A stretch of 64,000 bases of DNA from Phytoseiulus persimilis (GCA_037576195.1 CM075104.1:17934211-17998210), one strand, 5' to 3'; shown: positions 12,901 through 25,031, numbered from the stretch's first letter. Notes: generated by a model not told the origin, from the sequence alone. Made by a program: numbers and translations.

Positions 12901-14232
12901 ATTGAGGCCGACGTTCTGCCGTGAACTTCACGGCACTACCACTCCAGGGTCTGTCTCTCCCTCCCGTTGCGAGCCCTTCACTCAACCTTGTTCTTTTTCT
13001 GGAACATGATTCTGCGGTGACAGAGAGCTTCACTACACTCTGAATCTGGAGCGAAACTCGCCACTCTGGAACCAGTGAACGGCGATTCGGTTTCAGACCA
13101 TGTGTGGCAAATTGAGGCGTGCCATTCGTTCAAGAAGAGACTGACGGCTTCAACCTGCTTAGAATTGATATGCTGGACGAAGAACGCAAACTTGTTCTGT
13201 GAGCGGAACTTCTGATGAAACCGCGGCCATGCACTCCGTCAAGATGGATTCTTTACCGTCCGGATCCGACCATTCCTTGGCCAAAAAATTACGTCAGCTA
13301 TTCCGCATCCTGGGACAGTATGAGATATCCTCGTAGCCTTCGTGTCGCAAACAGCCCCGTCAGTCACAGTGGCGGGCGACTGGCTGAAAACTCCATCGTG
13401 ACGCGAGTTCGCCATTCGATATCCGATCGAAGTTCTCGTATTTGAGATCCGGCATCAGCAATCTTCAGAGAGAGCCCGTATCATGTCTGGGAAGCATAAA
13501 ATGACGTGGGTTCCGTAACCGTGACGTCATTCGAAGACGTCTCCGAGCTCATGAGGCATCAGCTTAATAGCATTATTTTAGTGAGCTTATGGGCTCGAGC
13601 TCTGTGATAGAATATCCCTGGTGGAAATCCTCATTTCCATCGAAATTCGCTACCGAATAGAATGAACTTCATTTGAAGGAGTTGAGCTGTGAAGAACTTT
13701 CATGGACTCTTCTGTTGTTGTCTGCGTGTGGATAAGAAGTACACTGCAAGCTTCACATCCTCTCGGGCAACAGATAACAGCGGCAAAAGACGTGCAGAAA
13801 GATCACGGGGAATTACACTGAAGTATCAAACATTGGAGGGATTGTCCTAGCTAGCATCAATTGTGCTATTGGAAGGAGCTCCACCCGAAAACTGGTTGGT
13901 TCATTGAGCGATTGGTAGTGAGCGAGCGAGATCTCACACTCATGTGAGATGTCCGTCAGAACGATACCCCGGGAAATGAGAAGTTTTCGGGTCGGTCGGA
14001 TTCACCCAAGAGATTGGAGCGCTTTGCGATGAACATCGAGATAGGGGAAGCTTCAGACCGAGCAAATCAACTAGCTTCCGGGGCCCCAAATGAGTTCCAG
14101 GGGCATGAAAACGAGGATACTGAGATGCACCCGTACGACGCAGTGAATAACAGCAACTTCTTTCGCAGGCGGGTGCAGGAATAGAGACGTCGCTGGGTGG
14201 CGGCATCCTTTGATCGAATCGAAGTTTTAACG
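9969..14232. other. Long intergenic region, no gene resolved
   Basis: 4.3 kb with no exon chain I could link. Weak items: a short ORF with a hydrophobic start at about 12241-12300 (GTAERILVNLILLFS) that lacks a usable splice donor; a minus-strand open stretch at 12355-12684; and a minus-strand fragment around 13170-13280. None resembles a known family. The left part should contain the promoter of the ionotropic receptor and the right part that of the RING-CH gene. Confidence 0.45.
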
Positions 14233-17200
14233 ATGCAGCCAATTGGAATCGCCCGTTGGGGATTCTCGGACATCTCGAATAATTTCGGAACGACCAGACA
14301 CAACTCAACGGTCTCGTCGTCGTCGTCTGGTGCAGCTTCTTCCGCTGGCACGGAAGAAGGATGTTGTCTCAGTGAAGGATTCGATTTTCCTTCAAAACAA
14401 CAAGAAACTCCTCAGCAAGCTCTGCTCAACGTCATCGGGAGACATCTGCTCGCATACGGTCAGTGATTTTGCAGTTCTCGAAGCGTGGGGTGGAGTTGAA
14501 CGAATTCAGAGGAGCCAAAAGTCTAAATTTAGAAGGCTCAGTTTGAAGGCCGCCGATTTTCTTCTATGAGATTCGCGTCGCTTCTGAACACAACGGGCAG
14601 TGGCGATTTTCCGGCTGAGGAGGGATAGCTTCCTCGTTTCCGTCATTGGAAATGATACGATTCGTGATTGCGCGTTCGTGACGTAGCTGTGCTCTTGCAC
14701 TATGATCAGTCTACGGGCAGGACGCCTTCTTGGCCGTCGCTATCAAAATACATCAGTCGCAGGCTTCGAGAAGCCCTGGAGGTCTTGTGAGCTCCACAAA
14801 AGGGTCCTCTTACCACAGGGCCACTTCATATGATCTCGCCTTGCACAGGATATCGAAACATTCCATCTCGTCTTATCGGGTCTGTTGCTATCGAGAACAA
14901 AAATTTGGAGGTTGCCGAGAGAACCGAGAGAGAGAACTGATCCGAAAACTTCCGACGTCGGAGGTGTAATCTAATGCAGCTCTTTCTTGCAGGCTCTGCG
15001 TACTCGTCGCCGGGCATGCTCTCTAGTAACTCGTCGCTCTGCTCAGGAGGCTGCGGGAGTAACGGAGAATGTCGACAGGGCGTGTGTTACTGCAAGGTGG
15101 AGTTTGCTGGCGGCCGTTGTCAAGAGCACAACCTATCATTTTACATCGCGTTCTCGACCATTTTCTACACCATTTGCGCGATCAGCTTTGTGCAATTGGT
15201 AATCTGTATCCGGTGCGAATTCCAACGTCATAAGCACTCGCTGCCCAAAGCCTTGCGACTCACGACGCAGAAAGCTCTGTACGGCCTGATCTGCGTTGCG
15301 ACTGCTCTCCGTGGATTCTACTACTCGAGCCCAGACAACTCGGAGCTGCAATGGGCGAAAAGCCTCCTGACGGCTTACTACCCTCTCCTGCTCACGGGTG
15401 AGACTTTGTTCTGCCGAAACTAGCGGATCATGATCTACTTCGAGCGTTATTCTCTCAACATCGAGGAGAGTTGTCTTTCATGTCGACTCCGACCTAGTAA
15501 AATGATATGTGAAGGCGCTTGTGATTCTCATAGTCGTTCGATGACCTTCTCGAGATGCCAGTCGATCAGAGAACAAAGAAACGTTCAAGGAGCTGCTCTG
15601 CTCATCCCTAATAGTGAGCCTGCCGTCAAGCACCTCGTCACCTCTCCTCATAGGCGCTCAGTGACCTCTCACAGCTTATAGTCTGTCACGCCAGCTCCAT
15701 TAACCTTTGGCCTTTCGGTTATTTCCGTGGTCATCAATGCCCATTCAAAAAAGCAACCTGTGGCCCTCAGAGCTCGGGTCAGTGGAGTGATCTTTCCAGG
15801 AAGAATCGTCGGAGATATCTGCTCGGAACGAGAGTCAGCTCAGGTTGCGAGCGGAGTCGTCATCCGATATATTCGGAGATTCTGACGGGATCTCATTTCA
15901 CTGCTCGGGAGTCGCGAGGAGGAATCACTGGCGAACATTGAGTTGGGGGCACTCAAGGAAATCCCTTTCTCACTTTCCTTATAGGTTCTTCTATCATCGT
16001 ATGCCTCTGGGCCGAGATTTTCCATGTCCGCGAGGCCCGAATCGATCCTCCCGGATTTTTATCGAAGTCTCTCCTGGGATTTCTGATGTTCAACTTTGTG
16101 TCGTACTCGCTTTTGATCCTTGAAATGGTGTCATCTCATTTCTCAGGTAGGATTGAATTCACCGCTTCTTTTCCGTAGAGAAAAAGTCACGATCCGATAC
16201 GAATACTATGGTCATTAGCGATAGGGCTATTCCAACAGCCTGCAGGGAGATTCTGATGCGCAATTTTTCTGCAGGGTACCGAGAAGATAAGCGACTCTTG
16301 CTTTTCCGAGTGTTCAACGGCTCATTCGCCGTGCTGATGGTGATTGTGGTGGTGGTCTTCCTGATTTATGGGGTCGAAGTATTTGTGAAAATCCGTGGAG
16401 CATTCCTGACAAACATGGGTCCACACTCCCTCGGAAATCACGTTCCCGACAGGTAGGCGCCTCTCGATTGGGAATCGACGATCACGAACCTCTCTACGTA
16501 CAGCTTGGGAGAAGGTTCTGGAGGAGTTTCCGGAGGATTCCATTCTCCGACAGGCTCCACCCACCCCTCCGAGCATCGACAGAGTTTGCAATCGGTCGAA
16601 AAAGTTTTAGCTCAATGCTTTCTGTGCACAGATCTCAACTCCACCAGAGTCGCGTCGGTCTGGTGACATACGCCACTCTGACCCTGGTGACGGCTTTATT
16701 CATCCTCTCGGATATCACTGGTCCTCTCTGGAAAGATCAAGTGCCACTGGTCTCGAGGAACCTCTACGAAGTTTCGTTCCGGGTGATTGAGATAGGGCTG
16801 GCGCTGTGGTTCCCATGCGTGCTGTGGAATTGCGTCCAGCCTCAACAGCTCTGGATCCTGAATCCGAAGAAGCTGCTCATGAGGAAACCCGCGCAGACCA
16901 ACGTCTACGACGAACTCGTGCGGTTCAGCGGTGCGTACCGCAACAGTCTCATAGAACAAATCATCGACTGATTCGAGTTGTTCTGTTGTTTTGTTTTTTT
17001 CTGCCAACCTCTCTGAGTCGGCGTCCCGAGAAGAAGCTTCATCAGGGCTCCTTCACCTTCCAGATCTCGGATCAGTCGAACGACTCGGTCCCCCGGAATG
17101 CTTCATCTGCTACGACAGCGAACGGGAGAACGCCGGACCTCTGATCCGGCCGTGCAATTGCCGAGGCGACGTATCGATCGTCCATCACGATTGTTTGAAA

Positions 17201-17704
17201 ACTTGGCTGGTGGAGAGCGCCGGGACTTCTCAATGTAGCCGCTGCAAAGTGTGCAATGAAGAGTACATGTTGGAGAGGGGAGAAGTTTGGTTGCCGTCCG
17301 GACTGTCGACGATAAACTGGGTTCAGACTTGCTGCGTGGTCGCCGTGATGGGCTGTTCAGCAACTGCGGCAATCCTCGTCGTCAAGCTGTACACACACAT
17401 AGCGCTACGATCCCTCTCGGTGGGCTTGGCTGGATTGGTCCAATACGTCTGTTTACGAGTTCTCGGCGTTGGCGTGCTGGCAGCTTACAAACGGGCTCGA
17501 TTCTCTGCGGTCCGGATCATTTCCAGAAAACTCAATCATGGCCGCGAGGCCTCTGCGGCCCTGATGGCTGCTGCGAAGGAAGGCCCCCACACCGTGGCGG
17601 CTGCGGTGAAGCACGAGCTTGCAGCCGTTCATCAAAATCAGAGAGTCCCTTCTCAGACGCCGGTGCATCAGGTTACAGCTGAGATGGCCAACACTTCGAT
17701 GTAG
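14233..17704 (+). CDS. EGF-like plus RING-CH multi-pass membrane protein (putative E3 ligase)
   Basis: Join 14233-14458, 14993-15397, 15985-16146, 16275-16452, 16632-16930, 17064-17704 (636 aa); every junction is GT-AG and in phase. The ATG at 14233 is preceded by an in-frame TAG. After a serine-rich N-terminus comes an EGF-like module at residues 92-118 with cysteine spacing 3-5-4-1-8. Next are about seven membrane segments (for example FAVLMVIVVVVFLIYGVEVF), then a RING-CH (C4HC3) finger near 436-485: CFIC, PCNC, HHDC and CSRC/CKVC. Two further membrane segments and an Ala-rich tail follow. RING-CH fingers recruit E2 enzymes and, in MARCH proteins, ubiquitinate membrane cargo. The EGF module would face the lumen or outside and the finger the cytosol. 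I do not recognise a named orthologue. AATAAA at 18533 may be its poly(A) signal. Confidence 0.8.
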
Positions 17705-18652
17705 TTCGGAGTACGACGAAAATAGCGCAGAACTCTTCATTTTCTCTGAGACCCTGAAACGTGGTGGCCGGTTGCAGTCGGAGAATCTCATGTCCGGTGT
17801 CCTTAGCGTATTCGTGACATCCCAAAAACATTACATAAAGGTGCAGGATAACTCAAAGAAGGCTGTTGCTCGAAGTCCTTGAGTATATACATGAAAATAG
17901 GGAATTCCTAATGCGGGTTAAGAAGTCTCCTCATTGTGGTCACCTCTAAGAAGCATTCTTGCGCAAGGAGCACGGCACACATCGGTTTTTACAGTTAAGG
18001 AAAAAGGTGGCCAAGGAAGTCTTGTTGAGGAGTCTCTCCCAACAGATATGAACCCCGGTGCCAATGAGCACTTCGAGCTTCGGGGCATCGCTCGGAGCCA
18101 CGAATTTCATTCCGTGCTGATTTCACAACGTTGAGGATTTGTTTTCTGAAGTCACGAGCAGCTTTCTTTACCCTATGCTGTTTCCACTTCGATTTTTCCC
18201 AATGGTGTAGTCATACGACTCGGAATCATATCGTGCTCGTGGAGGGGGAGGAGAATCCCCGGTACTTTGCGTAGAATCGGAACAGAAGCAAAAAAAACAC
18301 CGACACTAGCATACTACGGAACAACTGCGATGGTCAAAGAGACGTTTTACATGGATTCTGGAAATCTACTTGCTCGTCGAAATTCGGCAGCCCCCAAGAT
18401 GTGATATTTGTCAATGGTTCGGTTTCAATCTTAATCACCTGAACTCGATTGATGAAATGATTGTCTACACCTAAGGTGGCGGCACGCTGGGCGTGAGGCC
18501 GCTAAGTTAACCCTCCCGTGTACAAAACCTGCAATAAAGTTTCGTCTTTTTTTCTCAGAAGTGGCGCATTCCTGAATCTACGATGAGCGAATCCAACCCA
18601 GTCTTGGGTGTTTCCTCTTTCCTTGAGATTATCTAGCGTCTCGAGGCGTTTA
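17705..18652. other. 3' flank of RING-CH gene
   Basis: No coding exon is evident. GCAATAAAGT at 18531-18540 contains AATAAA followed shortly by a T-rich run, so it may end the RING-CH transcript with an 0.8 kb 3' UTR. The left boundary of the glucosylceramidase duplication lies at about 18653. Confidence 0.5.
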
Positions 18653-18960
18653 CTCTCCGACCTTGGCTTCCTACGGGACTTTGCTGTGCCATCTCTCGAG
18701 CTTGGGAAGCTTTCTCGAGATTAATGCATAGACGTCGATAGCTCTGTTATCATCCTAACGCTCGAGGGCGGCGGGAGTTTCAAAGCCTCCAGTTCTTGGC
18801 AACAGCAGAAAACGTGTCTCCGTTCAACGCGCGCAGGGGTCGTTGCTTCAACGAAAAGATGAGTTCCTGCTGCCTGCATTTTGGGGTGAGCGGTCGCTGG
18901 ATCAGCTGATATGTTGATAGTTCTTTCGTCGGGCGGGTGCGTTAAGCCCTCCTGCCGCGG

Positions 18961-18967
18961 ATAAATA
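18961..18967 (+). promoter_or_regulatory. TATA-like box of glucosylceramidase 1
   Basis: ATAAATA lies 124 bp before the ATG. The paralogue keeps the same box at 122 bp before its ATG, inside a conserved context (GCGTTAAGCCCTC upstream, TCCGTCCTGTGTTTCAAT downstream). Conservation through an otherwise drifting flank supports a core-promoter role. Confidence 0.5.
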
Positions 18968-19084
18968 CAGCTCATTCCGTCCTGTGTTTCAATGCTTATG
19001 AGTGGGATGCGATCTCGGGAACTTGATTGATTCCTCAATTGTGAGACTCGGCCTTTCCTTCTAAGATCACAGCGGAGCCTGAAA

Positions 19085-20822
19085 ATGCGTCGAAGGATCA
19101 CCGCCGTGGCACTGCTGTCGCTCGCGATCAGTGTGAGCGGTGAAACTTGCTATCCTCAGAAGTTCTCGAGCTCATCTGTGGTTTGTGTTTGCAACTCAAC
19201 GAATTGCGCTGATATTGGCCCTGTTGGGACCGAAGATGGAAAAGTCACTTCCTACCAGAGTTCTATGGGCGGCAAGCGATTTCAGAGAAGCACGATTGAG
19301 TTCCTCAACGCTCCACCCAGCGCCCCAGTGGACCTCACGGTGAATGTCCTTAGAAACACACTGCAGGAGATAATCGGTTTCGGCGGTGCTTTCACGGATG
19401 CCGCCGGAGTGAACTGGGCTTCGTTGAGCGAGGATCTCCGCAACCGGCTCCTGCTCGCGTATTTCGGACCTGATGGCCTCGAGTACAACGTCGGGCGAAT
19501 CCCGATGGCTGGTTGTGACTTCTCAACGAGGGACTACACCTACGCTGACACAGCAGGAGACTTCGAACTGAAGAACTTCGCTCTGGCAGAGGAAGACCTG
19601 CGCTACAAAATCCCAATGATTCAATTCGCGAAAAACGTCAGCAGAAAGGAAGTCTATCTGTTTGGATCTCCGTGGTCGGCTCCTGCTTGGATGAAAACGA
19701 GCGGAACGACCTACGGGTCGGGAGCCCTGAAGGGGTCTCCTGGGGACGAGTATCACAAGACCTGGGCCAACTATTTCGTGAAGTTTTACGAAGCTTACAA
19801 AGAAAAGGGAGCCGCAATGTGGGGCTTCACTATTCAGAACGAGCCGACGACTGGCTTCCTCCCCGGCTATAAATTCCAGGCCATGGCCCAGAGTCCCTAC
19901 GTTCAACGAGATTTCCTCAGAATGGATCTCGGTCCCGCTCTCTTCAATGCGACCAAGGGCGAAATCAAGCTCATGGTCCTGGACGACAACCGCTTCGCTC
20001 TGCCTTGGTGGGCCAATGTCATTTACAGCGACCCTGCAGCCAAAGCCTTCGCGGCCGGGGTGGCGGTCCATTGGTACCAAGACAACCTGCGAAGTTCTTC
20101 GGCCTTGGACGACTTGCACAAAAAGTATCCGGAAAAGTTCATCCTGAACACCGAAGCTTGCGAGGGTTTCCAACCGTTCGCCACGTCCGTTATTTTGGGT
20201 GAGAATCAGCTCGGAGTCTGATGTTCGCTAGAGATGTGTGAACCGTAATCAAATGTTTCGATCGGGTTCTCAGGGAGCTGGGAGCGAGCAGAGACCTACG
20301 CTAAAGACATCATGGATGACCTCCGACATTACGTCGGCGGCTGGGTCGACTGGAATCTGTGCCTCGATACTTCGGGCGGACCGAACTGGGTTAATAACGT
20401 CGTGGACTCTCCGATCATTGTGGATCAGGCGAAGCAGACCTTCTACAAGCAGCCGATGTACTACGCTCTGGGCCATTTCAGCAAGTTCCTCCCCAGAGGA
20501 TCGGTAAGTCTCAGTTTTCACGCCAAGCCTCAGCTTCATCACCGAATCCTAGCGATAGCAATGAGCATTTAATGACCGAGTCCCCCGATATTTGGGAACG
20601 AGTCGTGAACTGGTTAACCTACTTCAGGTTCGATTGGATGATTCTCTCGATGGCTCCCAGAAAAAGCTGCTCGCAGTGACCTTCCTGCGCCCAGATCATC
20701 TGAAGGCAACCGTTATTCTGAACCAAAACGACTCACCAAGGAAAGTCATGGTGAAGGATGTCGGAGGCAGATACTTCGTGGTCGACGTGAAAGCGCGATC
20801 AATGGTCTCAACTCTGTGGTAG
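19085..20822 (+). CDS. Glucosylceramidase (GH30), copy 1
   Basis: Lysosomal beta-glucosidase that cleaves glucosylceramide to glucose and ceramide. Join 19085-20198, 20274-20503, 20628-20822 (512 aa, the usual family length); phases 1 and 0. A signal peptide ([19 protein letters not shown]) is followed by a cysteine-bearing N-terminal segment and the TIM barrel. The acid/base glutamate is E253 in [10 protein letters not shown] and the nucleophile is E357 in [31 protein letters not shown] and AVHWYQD are family motifs. The C-terminal exon holds the beta-sandwich part (VILNQNDSP). ATAAATA lies 124 bp upstream and AATAAA 47 bp downstream. It is one of two tandem copies; the other starts at 23249 with identical intron positions. 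No disabling change is seen, so both copies look functional. Confidence 0.93.
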
Positions 20823-20868
20823 AGCCCTGTGAAAATCGAAATTTTGACAATCACATCAAACACTGGAA

Positions 20869-20874
20869 AATAAA
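20869..20874 (+). promoter_or_regulatory. Poly(A) signal of glucosylceramidase 1
   Basis: AATAAA 47 bp after the stop codon; the equivalent hexamer is kept in the duplicate at 25078. Confidence 0.55.
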
Positions 20875-21119
20875 TAATTACATTCATGCCTGAATGTAAC
20901 GCCAATCCTCTTTCGCATTCCCTTCCGTGGCATATCTAACGATCTTCACTGATCGAAGAGATCAGATAATGAGGATTGCAGTGGACACGCAATGAGGATG
21001 CATGCTCGCATAAGTGAGTTCGTTAAGTACGTTTCTTAACTCCCTTGTTCAGCATCCTTCACAACCCAAATCTCGAAGAAGTATCGAGACTTGCTTTCAA
21101 ATCAAAGGACAGAGTTGCG

Positions 21120-21860
21120 CATGATCATTATCATGATTATGACGATGATTGATAATATACTCGAGCTATGATTATTTGGATAATCAGGTCTTGAACATGA
21201 TCATTATCCACAATGAGAATCATAAGCATGGGTGCGATTAATAACCATATCTTCATTATGATCATCATTCACAATAATAATCATGGATATGATTATTGAT
21301 CATATCTTGATCATGATAATCAATCACAATTATAATCATGGGTATGATTATTTGGATAATCATGTCTTGAATATGATCATTATTCACAATGAGAATCATA
21401 AGCATGGGTGCGATTAATAACCATATCTTCATTATGATCATCATTCACAATAATAATCATGGATATGATTATTGATCATATCTTGATCATGATAATCAAT
21501 CACAATTATAATCATGGGTATGATTAATGAGCATATGTTGATTTTGATCATTAATAATAATAACAGTCATAATCATGGGTATGAATAACAATCATCATGA
21601 AGTTATGATTATGATTATTTCTGGTTCAAAAAAACACCCGGTAGAAGAATTATTCGCACACGAGGTTTGTGTGGGACCGGGGTCCTGGACGTGATTTCGG
21701 GATCATTCTGACCATAACTCTGAATTTTCGACTTTGAATGTGACTAACAATCATAACTTGTTCATGATTGTGATTGATGGTCATAATCAAATCTGAATAT
21801 TCGGATAATCACAACTTCATTATGAATATTATCGAAAATCATAATTATGATTATGCCCAA
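21120..21860. repeat. AT-rich ATCATNATCA repeat field with a 176-bp tandem duplication
   Basis: About 740 bp composed mainly of ATCATTATCATGATTAT-type words, many self-complementary (ATGATCAT, TAATCATGATTA). Inside, a 176-bp period occurs twice (about 21171-21346 and 21347-21522) nearly identically, with part of a further copy next to it. Outside the duplicate the pattern degrades, and it is interrupted at about 21625-21740 by ordinary sequence. No ORF. It separates glucosylceramidase 1 from block X and is absent from the corresponding place in unit 2. Confidence 0.75.
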
Positions 21861-21867
21861 CTCCGTC

Positions 21868-22757
21868 GGTGGAGTGGGCGAGCTCAGACGATGCACAGAT
21901 GAAGAATACCCGCTCCTATCTATCGCGACCTAGATGGATATCTATAACAGCAGCTGCAGGTTCGCCCACTGTCCAATTAGCTCCCGAATAACAAAAGTGC
22001 TTGAACGGTTTCCTAGATGAGTGAAGTACTGGTGTAACGAGACGGAATCGGACATCGAATCCAAAAGTGGCTCTCCAGCGAGGAATCCTATCTCCAATAC
22101 GGCCGATTTCAACCTGTGATTCCATGAACCCGTGACCTTGAAGTTACCCTGGATCTCAATGTCATCCTCGCTATCATCGGTCACATTCGGATTGGTTTCC
22201 CCTGGATAATGAGGGGAGTCACCAGCATGATCTGTAATCTCGCTGCGCCATCGCGTCACGCGGAGGAAATGTGGAGTTTGAAACCTTAATCTAATGAGCG
22301 TCTAACTCCAACGCAAAGTATCTCCGATATTGAGTGACATTTCAGTAATCGTCGATGGGCTTCTTAGTTGTTAACTGCCCCATACCTCCGCTATGGAACT
22401 CACTACCATCCGCGGTCCACGCGATTGATAGAGTTGAATCACGGTGGATGGAAGTTGACCTTCCTTTGAGATGCCCGATTACGCCTCCCCAACTGGGCCT
22501 GGGGCGGAAGCCGTCACCGGGAACCAATACCAATTGGTCACAGACCGCGATCCGGGCTTGGAGCTCCAAGTTGGCCGACTTCTCGGGGGATCACGACAGA
22601 CGCGGCGCTGACATTCAAACGAAATTGGAATCCAGAGTCGGCTGATCCTTCCTGGCAAATTCGCTGATTCTCAGCCCCGGTTCTCACGACGTAGAGCCGA
22701 CGCTTGGTTCTGGGAACATATTGTCGAGTCAAGGCGTGAACCAGCATTGATTGACAT
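21868..22757. repeat. Block X, copy 1 (paired repeat downstream of glucosylceramidase 1)
   Basis: Aligns over its whole length with 27152-28551: shared words include GGTTCGCCCACTG, TCACCGGGAACCAATACCAA and GACCGCGATCCGGGCT. On the minus strand copy 1 has a 105-codon frame (22259-21942) that starts MTRWRSEITDHAGDSPHYPG and is interrupted in copy 2. Whether X is a former gene, a transposon relic or plain non-coding DNA carried along by the duplication cannot be decided here; I recognise no protein family in it. Confidence 0.65.
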
Positions 22758-23126
22758 TCTCTCCGACCTTGGCTTCTTACGGAGTTTCGCTATGGTATCT
22801 CTCGAGCTTGGAGAGCTTTACTGAGATTGACGCACAGACGTCGATGGCTTTGTTATCATCCCAATGCTCAAGGGCGGCGGGAGTTTCAAAGCCTCTCCCG
22901 TAGCCGTTGAGCGGTTCTTGGCAACAGCAGAAAACGCGTCTCCGTTCAAGACGCGCAGGGGACGTTTCTTCTTCGGGGAAAATTCGTGTTTCTGGTGCTG
23001 GCGTTTTGGGGTGAACGGTCGCTGGATCAGCTGATCAGCTGATGTGTTGATAGTTCTTCCGTCGTTGTCTCAGTTTGGAGGGATTCCGGTGGCGCTGGGC
23101 GGGTGCGTTAAGCCCTCGTTGCGCAG

Positions 23127-23133
23127 ATAAATA
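23127..23133 (+). promoter_or_regulatory. TATA-like box of glucosylceramidase 2
   Basis: ATAAATA 122 bp before the ATG, positionally conserved with 18961-18967. Confidence 0.5.
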
Positions 23134-23248
23134 CAACTCCCTCCGTCCTGTGTTTCAATCCTTACGAGTGTGATGCGATCTCGCGAACTGGATTGACTCT
23201 TCAACTGTGAGATTCGGCTTTCCCTTCAGGATCACAGCGAACCTGAGA

Positions 23249-25031
23249 ATGCGTCGAAGGATCGCCGCCGTGGCACTGCTGTCGCTCGCGATCAGTGTTA
23301 ACGGTGAAACTTGCTTCCCTCAGAAGTTCTCGAGCTCATCTGTGGTTTGTGTTTGCAACTCAACGAATTGCGCTGATATTGGCCCTGTGGGGACCGAAGA
23401 TGGGAAAGTCACTTCCTACCAGAGTTCTATGGGCGGCAAGCGATTTCAGAGAAGCACGATTGAGTTCCTCAACGCTCCACCCAGCGCCCCAGTGGACCTC
23501 ACGGTGAATGTCCTGGAAAACACACTCCAGGAAATAATCGGTTTCGGCGGTGCCTTCACTGATGCCGCCGGAGTGAACTGGGCTTCGTTGAGCGAGGATC
23601 TCCGCAACCGGCTCCTAATCGCTTATTTCGGACCTGATGGCCTCGAGTACAACGTCGGGCGAATTCCGATGGCTGGTTGTGACTTTTCAACGAGGGACTA
23701 CACTTACGCTGACACAGCAGGGGATTTCGAACTGAAAAACTTCGCTCTGGCAGAGGAAGACCTGCGCTACAAAATTCCAATGATTCAAATCGCGAAAAAC
23801 GTCAGCAAACAGGGAGTCTATCTCTTTGGATCCCCGTGGTCTGCTCCCGCTTGGATGAAAACGAGCGGAACGACGTACGGGATGGGCACCCTGAAGGGAT
23901 CTCCTGGAGACGAATATTACAAGACCTGGGCCAACTATTTTGTGAAGTTCTACGAAGCTTACAAAGAAAAGGGAGTCACAATGTGGGGTTTCACTGTTCA
24001 GAATGAGCCGACAACTGGCTACCTCCCCGGCTGGAAATGGCAGACCATGGCCCAGAGTCCCTACCTTCAACGAGATTTCCTCAAAATGGATCTCGGTCCC
24101 GCTCTTTTCAATGCTACCAAGGGCGAAATCAAACTCATGGTGCTGGATGACAACCGCTTCGCTCTGCCTTGGTGGGCCAATGTCATTTACAGCGACCCTG
24201 CAGCCAATGCCTTCGCGGCCGGGGTCGCGGTCCATTGGTACCAAGACAACCTGCGGAGCTCTTCGGCCTTGGATGGCTTGCACAAAAAGTATCCGGAAAA
24301 GTTCATCCTGAACACTGAAGCTTGCGAGGGTTTCCAACCGTTCGCCACTTCCGTTATCATGGGTAAAAACCAGCTCGGAGTCTGAGTTTCGCTTGAGCTG
24401 TGTGAACGGTAACTAAATATTTCGATCGGATTTTCAGGGAGCTGGGAGCGAGCAGAGTCCTACGCTCAAGACATCATGGATGATCTCCGACACTATGTAG
24501 GCGGCTGGGTCGACTGGAATCTGTGCCTTGATACTTCGGGCGGGCCGAACTGGGTTCATAACGTTGTGGACTCTCCGATCATTGTGGATCAAGCAAAGCA
24601 AACTTTCTACAAGCAGCCGATGTACTACGCTCTGGGCCATTTCAGCAAATTCCTCCCCAGAGGATCGGTAAGTCTCAGTTTTCACGCCAAGCCTCAGCTC
24701 CATCACCGAATCCTAACGATAACAACGATTATCATACGAGGGAGTCTCACGATATTTGAAGAACAAGTCGCGAGCAAGGCTGTTGATCCATTCCGATAAT
24801 TCCAATCTGCTGCCTAAACTGGGTAATCTGCTCCAGGTTCGATTGGATGATTCTCTCGTGGGCTCTCAGAAAAAGCTGCTCGCTGTGACCTTCCTTCGCC
24901 CCGATAATCTGAAGGCAACCGTTATTCTGAATCAAAACGATTCACCGAGGAAAGTCCTGGTAAAAGATGTTGGAGGCAGATCTTTCCTGGTCGACGTGGA
25001 AGCGCGATCAATGGTCTCAACATTGTGGTAG
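23249..25031 (+). CDS. Glucosylceramidase (GH30), copy 2
   Basis: Join 23249-24362, 24438-24667, 24837-25031 (512 aa), exon lengths identical to copy 1 (1114, 230, 195). The ATG at 23249 is chosen because the frame upstream opens only with GTG (23207) and copy 1 starts at the same residue. Catalytic glutamates are kept ([19 protein letters not shown]). Differences from copy 1 are scattered and mostly conservative, but three cluster right after the acid/base residue: Y262W, F264W and A266T. Intron 2 is 169 bp versus 124 bp in copy 1, showing that introns drift while exons are held. Secreted or lysosomal. AATAAA is at 25078. Confidence 0.93.

Larger units (their letters stand above)
18653..22757. 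repeat. Segmental tandem duplication, unit 1
   Basis: The unit begins CTCTCCGACCTTGGCTTC and contains the promoter and gene of glucosylceramidase 1, an AT-rich repeat field and block X. The same order (promoter, gene, spacer, block X) recurs in unit 2 starting about 22757, where the same opening words appear directly after block X. Homology runs through promoter, exons, introns and 3' flank to about 21035 and resumes in block X at 21868. The AT-rich field between them has no counterpart in unit 2. Confidence 0.75.

Noticed and set aside
23207-23248. Fourteen-residue N-terminal extension of glucosylceramidase 2
   Set aside because: It starts at GTG, has no counterpart in copy 1, and would bury the clear signal peptide that starts at the ATG at 23249.
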